Origin: Clostridia bacterium
GTDB taxonomy: Bacteria; Bacillota_A; Clostridia; Oscillospirales; Acutalibacteraceae
DNA: 8,362 nt
Reading direction: 5' to 3'
Assembly: GCA_017390825.1 (NCBI GenBank)
Contig: JAFPAK010000082.1
Location: 1-8,362, forward strand
The notes below the pieces were generated by a model, which did not search any database, was not told the origin of the DNA, and saw only the letters and a program-made list of their open reading frames with translations. Positions within the stretch are counted from its first letter, which is position 1, and each line of letters opens with the position of its first letter. The translations under genes were made by a program, and so were the position numbers. This document shows, one piece after another, positions 1 to 4,257 of this stretch.

Positions 1-618
1 AGCAAACAAAGTATCATCATAAATATAGAATTTATTGATCTGCTCTGTCCTAAACGAATTGCCCATGCCTTTCTTTTTTTCGCTGTCCCTTGTAACATAA
101 TAAAGATATACAGGACCTTGATTTGTATTGTAGTTACCGCAAGAGGCAACTACCATGCCGTTATATGAAACCATATCATACGGATTTCTCGCAAGCACAC
201 GCTCTATACCCGGCGCAGTATCCTCTTCTCTGTGTGTGTCCGGATTTGCCCAAATGCTCTTATATAAGAAGCCCAGATCCTCCACCTCGGATGTTATATC
301 AATATCACCCATTGCAAAAACACTTGAGATTTCAACATCAAGACCTACTATATATTTGCGAATTGAAAGCACATCCTTGCCGTTAATAAGACAATCACCG
401 GTCAGATCGGCATTTTCATATGTAAGCGATGAATCAAGACCAACGATGTATTTACGGAGCAGTAAAACATCCTTACCATTGATACTACCGTCTGAATTTA
501 CATCGCCCATGTTGAGAGCTGATGGTATGTACTGTACATCCACTTCGGCACTCGCAGTTGTAACCAAGCACGAGATGAGCATTGCAACGCACAAAATTAA
601 ACATACTGACTTTTTCAC
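1..618 (-). CDS. Secreted protein with N-terminal type I dockerin, partial (C-terminus off the left edge)
   Basis: The frame is open for 206 codons from a GTG at 618 to base 1, so the C-terminus lies outside the window. GTG is chosen because AGAAAGGG sits 9 bases upstream and a signal peptide follows at once: KK, a hydrophobic core (residues 5-19), and a likely type I cleavage site ASA|EV after residue 24. Residues 37-98 form a dockerin made of two 24-residue repeats, each ending RKYIVGLD. The calcium-loop ligands are D39, N41, D43, S45, D50 and D71, T73, D75, L77 (backbone), D82. Dockerins bind cohesins on cellulosomal scaffoldins outside the cell, so this protein is probably exported and assembled into such a complex or held at the surface. 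Residues 99-206 match no catalytic family I recognise. Features such as NPYDMVSYNG and CGNYNTNQGPVYLYYV suggest the first blade of a beta-propeller, which is inference. The gene begins 18 bases after the glmS stop. The dockerin and secretion calls are firm; the function is unknown. Confidence 0.85.
   Translation of the reverse strand, partial: MKKSVCLILCVAMLISCLVTTASAEVDVQYIPSALNMGDVNSDGSINGKDVLLLRKYIVGLDSSLTYENADLTGDCLINGKDVLSIRKYIVGLDVEISSVFAMGDIDITSEVEDLGFLYKSIWANPDTHREEDTAPGIERVLARNPYDMVSYNGMVVASCGNYNTNQGPVYLYYVTRDSEKKKGMGNSFRTEQINKFYIYDDTLFA
325..510 (-). repeat. Duplicated dockerin calcium-binding repeats
   Basis: This segment encodes residues 37-98 of the secreted protein. Two copies of an EF-hand-like loop plus helix lie at about 433-504 and 337-408. 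Both contain INGKDVL and end RKYIVGLD. The second copy has Cys (C76) where the first has Gly (G44) in the loop. Near-identical tandem repeats are the hallmark of type I dockerins, in which either half can contact the cohesin. Confidence 0.85.
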
Positions 619-627
619 TTTTATAAA

Positions 628-635
628 CCCTTTCT
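628..635 (-). promoter_or_regulatory. Ribosome binding site that fixes the GTG start of the dockerin gene
   Basis: On the minus strand AGAAAGGG lies in the 18-base gap after the glmS stop, 9 bases before the GTG at 618. The only nearby ATG (starting at 607) is in another frame. No promoter or terminator is visible in the gap, so the gene is probably transcribed from the glmS promoter. Confidence 0.65.
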
Positions 636-636
636 G

Positions 637-2469
637 TTATTCAACTGTTACTGATTTTGCAAGATTGCGAGGTTTATCGACATCACATTCTCTAGCCTTT
701 GCAATATAATAAGCAAGCAGCTGCATAGGTATAACTTCAAGTGATGCCGAAAACAGCTCATCGGTAACCGGAACTGTAAGAATGCGGTCTATATTATCCT
801 TCGGCAACTCATCTGCCACATCCTCGCTGACTACAAGCATTACTTCAGCACCTCTTGCTTTGACTTCTTCGATGTTGCTGATAGTTTTACTCATAAGCCG
901 TTTATTGCAAGCAAGACCGATAACAAGTGTTCCGTCCTCAATAAGTGAGATGGGTCCGTGCTTCAGCTCGCCAGCAGCATATGCATCTGAATGAATATAG
1001 CTTGTTTCCTTAAGCTTCAATGATGCTTCAAGCGAAACAGCATAATCAATATTTCTGCCGATAAAATATGCATCTTTAAGATAAGCATAACGCTGTGCAA
1101 AGTGTGCGATATCATCTTTTTTATCTAGTATCTGTTGAATCTTATCAGGCAAGGTCTCGATCTCCTTAAGCATCGCATCAGCCTCTTGCCCGGTAATTTT
1201 TCCAAGTTCAAGAGCAATATGGATAGCTATAAGATACATCATTATAAGTTGGGTAGAATATGCCTTTGTTGTTGCAACGGATATTTCCGGACCTGCCCAT
1301 GTATAAAGCACATTATCAGAAAGCGTTGCAATAGAACTTCCTACAACATTTACAATAGAAAGTATAGTTGCGTTGGCACGCTTTGCTTCCTCAAGCGCTG
1401 CTTTTGTATCAGCGGTCTCACCTGACTGGCTAATGATGATAACAAGCGAATTTTCATCAACTATCGGATTCTGATAGCGGAATTCCGATGCAACATCGCA
1501 TATAACAGGAATTCTTGTAAGCTGCTCAAGCACATATTTACCGACAACTCCGACATGATAAGCCGAGCCACAGGCAACAATATTAATTTTATTGAATTTT
1601 CGGAGCTGCTTTTGTGTGAGATCAATACCATCAAGATATATCCTTCCGTCTTTAATTCGGGGAGTGAATGTATCGTGAACAGACTTGGGTTGCTCCATAA
1701 TTTCCTTGATCATAAAATGCTCATATCCGCCCTTTTCGGCTGATTTGACATCCCATGTTATCTCGGTTAACTCACGGGAAAGAACATTGCCCTCATAATC
1801 CATAATATCAAGCTTTGATCCGCTTATTTTCACTATCTCATTATCATTGAGGTAATAAATATTTCTTGTAAACGGCAAAACAGCAGGGATATCCGACGCC
1901 ACCATAAATCCATCCTCTGCAACACCTGCGATAAGAGGACTTGAATGTTTCACAGCATAAAGCACATCCGGACAGTCTGCACAAAGGATACCAAGCGCAT
2001 ATGAGCCTTCAAGCATTTTTACGGTTTTTACAATAGCATCGTATAGATCGCCGGTATAATTTTGCTGCAAAAGTTGTGCTACTACCTCTGTATCGGTTTC
2101 GCTTACAAACTTAACACCGTTTTTGACCAGCATTTCTTTCAGTGTTGAATAATTTTCAATAATACCGTTATGCACAACTGCAAATTGCTTATCCATACTG
2201 TAATGCGGATGAGCATTAACATCTGAAGGTTTACCATGTGTAGCCCAACGGGTATGTCCGATACCGATAGTGCTGCTCATATGAGCTCCGCCGTCGATGA
2301 GCTTATTCAAGGTTTCAAGCTTGCCTTTAGCCTTTTTGATGTTTATCTTGTCACCCTCAAAAACAGCAATTCCTGCTGAATCATATCCTCTGTATTCAAG
2401 ACGCTCAAGGCCCTTCAAAAGTACCGGAGCTGCCGGAATTTTCCCAGAAAAACCAACAATACCGCACAT
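637..2469 (-). CDS. glmS: Glutamine--fructose-6-phosphate aminotransferase (isomerizing), GlmS
   Basis: GlmS makes glucosamine-6-phosphate from fructose-6-phosphate and glutamine in the cytoplasm, the first committed step to UDP-GlcNAc and peptidoglycan. The start is the ATG at 2469, giving MCGIVGF. Cys2 must become the N-terminal nucleophile after Met removal, so the ATG at 2490, which would add seven residues, is rejected. AAAGGA lies 12 bases before the chosen ATG, while the 2490 ATG has no ribosome binding site. The product is 610 residues, like E. coli GlmS (609). The glutaminase domain spans about residues 2-240, with GHTRWATHG (71-79) and HNGIIENY (100-107). Two SIS domains follow, with ACGSAYH (299-305), SQSGET (347-352), SVATTKAYSTQ (397-407), catalytic KETSYIH with E488, and ELKHGP with H504. 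The conserved C-terminal tail DKPRNLAKSVTVE is intact. The gene appears complete and functional. It is transcribed from its own promoter (2509-2537), and the dockerin gene follows 18 bases downstream. Confidence 0.97.
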   Translation of the reverse strand: MCGIVGFSGKIPAAPVLLKGLERLEYRGYDSAGIAVFEGDKINIKKAKGKLETLNKLIDGGAHMSSTIGIGHTRWATHGKPSDVNAHPHYSMDKQFAVVHNGIIENYSTLKEMLVKNGVKFVSETDTEVVAQLLQQNYTGDLYDAIVKTVKMLEGSYALGILCADCPDVLYAVKHSSPLIAGVAEDGFMVASDIPAVLPFTRNIYYLNDNEIVKISGSKLDIMDYEGNVLSRELTEITWDVKSAEKGGYEHFMIKEIMEQPKSVHDTFTPRIKDGRIYLDGIDLTQKQLRKFNKINIVACGSAYHVGVVGKYVLEQLTRIPVICDVASEFRYQNPIVDENSLVIIISQSGETADTKAALEEAKRANATILSIVNVVGSSIATLSDNVLYTWAGPEISVATTKAYSTQLIMMYLIAIHIALELGKITGQEADAMLKEIETLPDKIQQILDKKDDIAHFAQRYAYLKDAYFIGRNIDYAVSLEASLKLKETSYIHSDAYAAGELKHGPISLIEDGTLVIGLACNKRLMSKTISNIEEVKARGAEVMLVVSEDVADELPKDNIDRILTVPVTDELFSASLEVIPMQLLAYYIAKARECDVDKPRNLAKSVTVE

Positions 2470-2508
2470 TTCACGATACCGTCCTTTCATACAATTTTAA
2501 TCAAATAT

Positions 2509-2537
2509 AGTATAGCATATATCAAAAAATAAATCAA
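2509..2537 (-). promoter_or_regulatory. Predicted extended -10 sigma-A promoter for glmS
   Basis: On the minus strand the -35 is TTGATT (2537-2532), followed by a 17-base spacer and the -10 TATACT (2514-2509). An extended TG (2517-2516) lies one base before the -10. The -35 overlaps the TGA stop of the symporter gene (2536-2534). Transcription would begin near 2502, giving a leader of about 33 bases before the glmS ATG. That is too short for a glmS ribozyme or another riboswitch. Confidence 0.7.
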
Positions 2538-3817
2538 CTGTTTGCGTTAAAAAGAAGTACCACGGTAATGATATTAGGCAACACCATCAGCCCGTTGAGT
2601 ATATCCGAAATACAAAACAGATTTGAAATATCAGTAACCGCACCGAATACTATCATAACGCAAAAAAATGTACGATAAATAATAACGGAGCTTTTACTTT
2701 TACAAAGAAAACTTACCGCCTCCGTTCCGTAATGGCTCCAGGTAACGATAGAACAAGCCGCAAACATAAATATAGCTACTGTGCAGAATATACCACCTAT
2801 CTCACTGAACGAAGAAACAAGTGCATTTTGCAGCATTAAAGCCCCGTTTGATGATATATGCTCGTCAGATATTACTATTGCAAGTCCTGTTATGCTGCAC
2901 ATAACGGTAGTGTCCAGAAAAACCTCAGCCATACCGTATAAGCCCTGTTTCTCGGGTGTGGTATCATCCGCCGAAGCGTGAACTATCGGTGATGATCCCA
3001 TTCCGGCCTCGTTTGTAAAAAGCCCTTTTGAAAATCCCTCACGCATTGCACTTGATACGGCAAATCCACAGATTCCTCCAGATGCGCTTTTAAAATCAAA
3101 CGCACTTGTCAATATCTCTTGTACTGCATACAAAAAATTACTGCGGTTCATAATAATAACGCCGATACAAAAGAACATAAATAATGCGGTTAGCACCGGT
3201 ATCGCTGTTGACATAAAATTACCCAGACGCCTCATTGGAGAAAATATTATGTATGAGCAAAGCAATGCTGTGATTAAACCGCAAGTAAGCGGCGACACAT
3301 TGAAAGTGTTTTCAGCACACTCCGCAATTGCTGCTGACTGTGTAAGATTACCGGTAAGAAAGGATGCAAGGATACAGAAAATGCAAAATACTATGCTTAA
3401 TGCCCCAAATTTTTGCAATCCAAATTTCATATAATACATCGGGCCGCCCTTATAAGTACCTGATTCTAAAACTCTGTATTGCACCGCAAGATATGTTTCA
3501 GCATATTTGATTATCATACAGAGAAATGAGGCTAAAAGCATCCAAAATATTGCACCTGCACCGCCGCTGGAAATTGCAATGCCTACGCCGACAATATTGC
3601 CGGTTCCCATAGTTCCGGAAAGTGCCGCGCTCATTGCAGCAAACGGACGCATTCCCGATGTTTTTCTGCTTTTCTTCCCTAGCGGAAATACCGTATGCAG
3701 CATTTTTCCTATTTTGCGAAGCTGAAGCGCTTTTGTTTTTACAGTCAGATATACTCCACACACCGTTATCAGTATCGCAATAAAGTTACCCAGCAAAGCA
3801 CTGAACATTTCAAGCAC
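2534..3817 (-). CDS. AGCS-family sodium:alanine/amino-acid symporter
   Basis: This is an integral membrane carrier of the alanine/glycine:cation symporter family (AlsT/DagA-like), which imports small neutral amino acids with Na+. The 427-residue product is hydrophobic, with about ten or eleven membrane segments. It carries the family signature GTGNIVGVGIAI (71-82), followed by GGAGAIFWM (85-93) and KYAETYLAVQYR (104-115). The second conserved block, GLFTNEAGMGSSP (265-277), is present, as are YKGGPMYYM (122-130) and the late motif HYGTEAVSF (362-370). The start is GTG at 3817, preceded by AAGGGGTGAGG with a 7-base gap; an in-frame ATG three codons later is less well placed. The C-terminus stops soon after the last membrane helix (ITVVLLFNANS), a little short for the family. 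It lies 46 bases downstream of the small membrane protein, with no terminator between them, so the two probably form an operon. The family is clear; the exact substrate is not. Confidence 0.93.
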   Translation of the reverse strand: MLEMFSALLGNFIAILITVCGVYLTVKTKALQLRKIGKMLHTVFPLGKKSRKTSGMRPFAAMSAALSGTMGTGNIVGVGIAISSGGAGAIFWMLLASFLCMIIKYAETYLAVQYRVLESGTYKGGPMYYMKFGLQKFGALSIVFCIFCILASFLTGNLTQSAAIAECAENTFNVSPLTCGLITALLCSYIIFSPMRRLGNFMSTAIPVLTALFMFFCIGVIIMNRSNFLYAVQEILTSAFDFKSASGGICGFAVSSAMREGFSKGLFTNEAGMGSSPIVHASADDTTPEKQGLYGMAEVFLDTTVMCSITGLAIVISDEHISSNGALMLQNALVSSFSEIGGIFCTVAIFMFAACSIVTWSHYGTEAVSFLCKSKSSVIIYRTFFCVMIVFGAVTDISNLFCISDILNGLMVLPNIITVVLLFNANS

Positions 3818-3824
3818 GATCTAT

Positions 3825-3835
3825 CCTCACCCCTT
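3825..3835 (-). promoter_or_regulatory. Strong ribosome binding site deciding the GTG start of the symporter
   Basis: AAGGGGTGAGG on the minus strand ends 7 bases before the GTG at 3817, a near-ideal Shine-Dalgarno with ideal spacing. It favours the GTG over the ATG at 3808. The 46-base gap between the two genes holds no other signal I can see. Confidence 0.7.
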
Positions 3836-3863
3836 GGTAAAGGATATGAAATCAATATATATT

Positions 3864-4148
3864 TTATCCGTCAAGATCCTCTATAAGTCTTGAAAGCTCC
3901 TGCTGTGAATATACAGTTATCCCCTTTTCAAGATACTCACGGTCAGCACTGGGCAAAGAATTTACAAACACATCAAGTGTTGTAGAAGGTATTTCCGAAT
4001 CATTCACAAATACACCTATTCTACCGTTATAATCTCTCACGGTATATCTGTCGACCTTGTTATTTTCCTTTGGCAGATTTGCTGCTATTATTGCAATTAT
4101 ACCGAGGATGGCCGCAATATACACAATATATTTAATGATTTTATTCAA
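3864..4148 (-). CDS. Small membrane-anchored conserved hypothetical protein (clostridial, possibly BofC-C-like)
   Basis: This is a 94-residue protein. Residues 1-7 are short and basic, residues 8-24 form one membrane helix (IVYIAAILGIIAIIAAN), and about 70 polar residues follow that should lie outside the membrane. The outer part reads as a compact beta-strand/helix unit: YTVRDYNGRIGVFVND (35-50), SEIPSTTLDVFVNSLPSADREYLEKGI (51-77, with strand then helix), and a final helix ELSRLIEDLDG (84-94). From memory, the pattern 'Y.vrdy.G.iavf ... i.v.sLP..Dr..L..GI.v....eL..ll.ED' occurs in many clostridial hypothetical proteins and resembles the C-terminal part of the forespore regulator BofC. I could not verify this. 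The start appears to be TTG at 4148, because an in-frame TGA lies at 4157-4155 and no ATG lies between. It is the first gene of a likely operon with the symporter and is divergent from the penicillin-binding protein. Its function is unknown. Confidence 0.75.
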   Translation of the reverse strand: MNKIIKYIVYIAAILGIIAIIAANLPKENNKVDRYTVRDYNGRIGVFVNDSEIPSTTLDVFVNSLPSADREYLEKGITVYSQQELSRLIEDLDG

Positions 4149-4163
4149 ATTTGTTCATACTCC
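4141..4163 (-). other. Ambiguous translation start: out-of-frame ATG mini-ORF over the TTG start
   Basis: On the minus strand GGAG (4163-4160) is followed one base later by ATG (4158). That ATG opens a five-codon ORF, MNKFE-stop, ending at 4141, which overlaps the TTG at 4148 in a different frame. GGAG to TTG is 11 bases. Removing one T from the AAATTT run at 4152-4147 would join the ATG to the main frame and give MNKLNKIIKY. So either TTG is the real start or the run carries an indel relative to the ancestral sequence. Confidence 0.45.
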
Positions 4164-4189
4164 ATTAATAAAGGTTAAAAAATTGTAAG

Positions 4190-4218
4190 TTGCTATTTTT
4201 AATACTTTGTGATATTAT
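4190..4218 (+). promoter_or_regulatory. Predicted extended -10 promoter for the penicillin-binding protein gene
   Basis: The -35 is TTGCTA (4190-4195), followed by a 17-base spacer and the -10 TATTAT (4213-4218), with an extended TG at 4210-4211. Transcription would start near 4225, about 33 bases before the TTG start codon. The divergent left-hand genes must also be transcribed from this 109-base gap (4149-4257). A minus-strand TATAAT (4219-4214) overlaps this -10, but no good -35 partners it, so I do not call that promoter. Confidence 0.6.
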
Positions 4219-4243
4219 ATAGGTAAATATACAAAAATTACTT

Positions 4244-4249
4244 GTGAGG
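4244..4249 (+). promoter_or_regulatory. Ribosome binding site supporting the TTG start of the penicillin-binding protein
   Basis: GTGAGG lies 8 bases before the TTG at 4258. The first in-frame ATG comes nine codons later (residue 10) without a comparable site. Confidence 0.65.
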
Positions 4250-4257
4250 CGATATAT

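Noticed and set aside
155..709. A 184-codon open frame on the plus strand over the dockerin gene and the glmS end
   Set aside because: It has no ribosome binding site or recognisable domain and is antisense to a frame with a signal peptide and dockerin repeats.
2470..2490. An upstream ATG at 2490 adding seven residues to GlmS
   Set aside because: GlmS needs cysteine right after the initiator Met. The 2490 ATG has no ribosome binding site, whereas 2469 has AAAGGA upstream.
4214..4219. A minus-strand TATAAT as the promoter of the small membrane protein
   Set aside because: No -35 at 16-18 bases. The match may arise only from the near-palindromic plus-strand -10. Kept as a finding, not as a feature.
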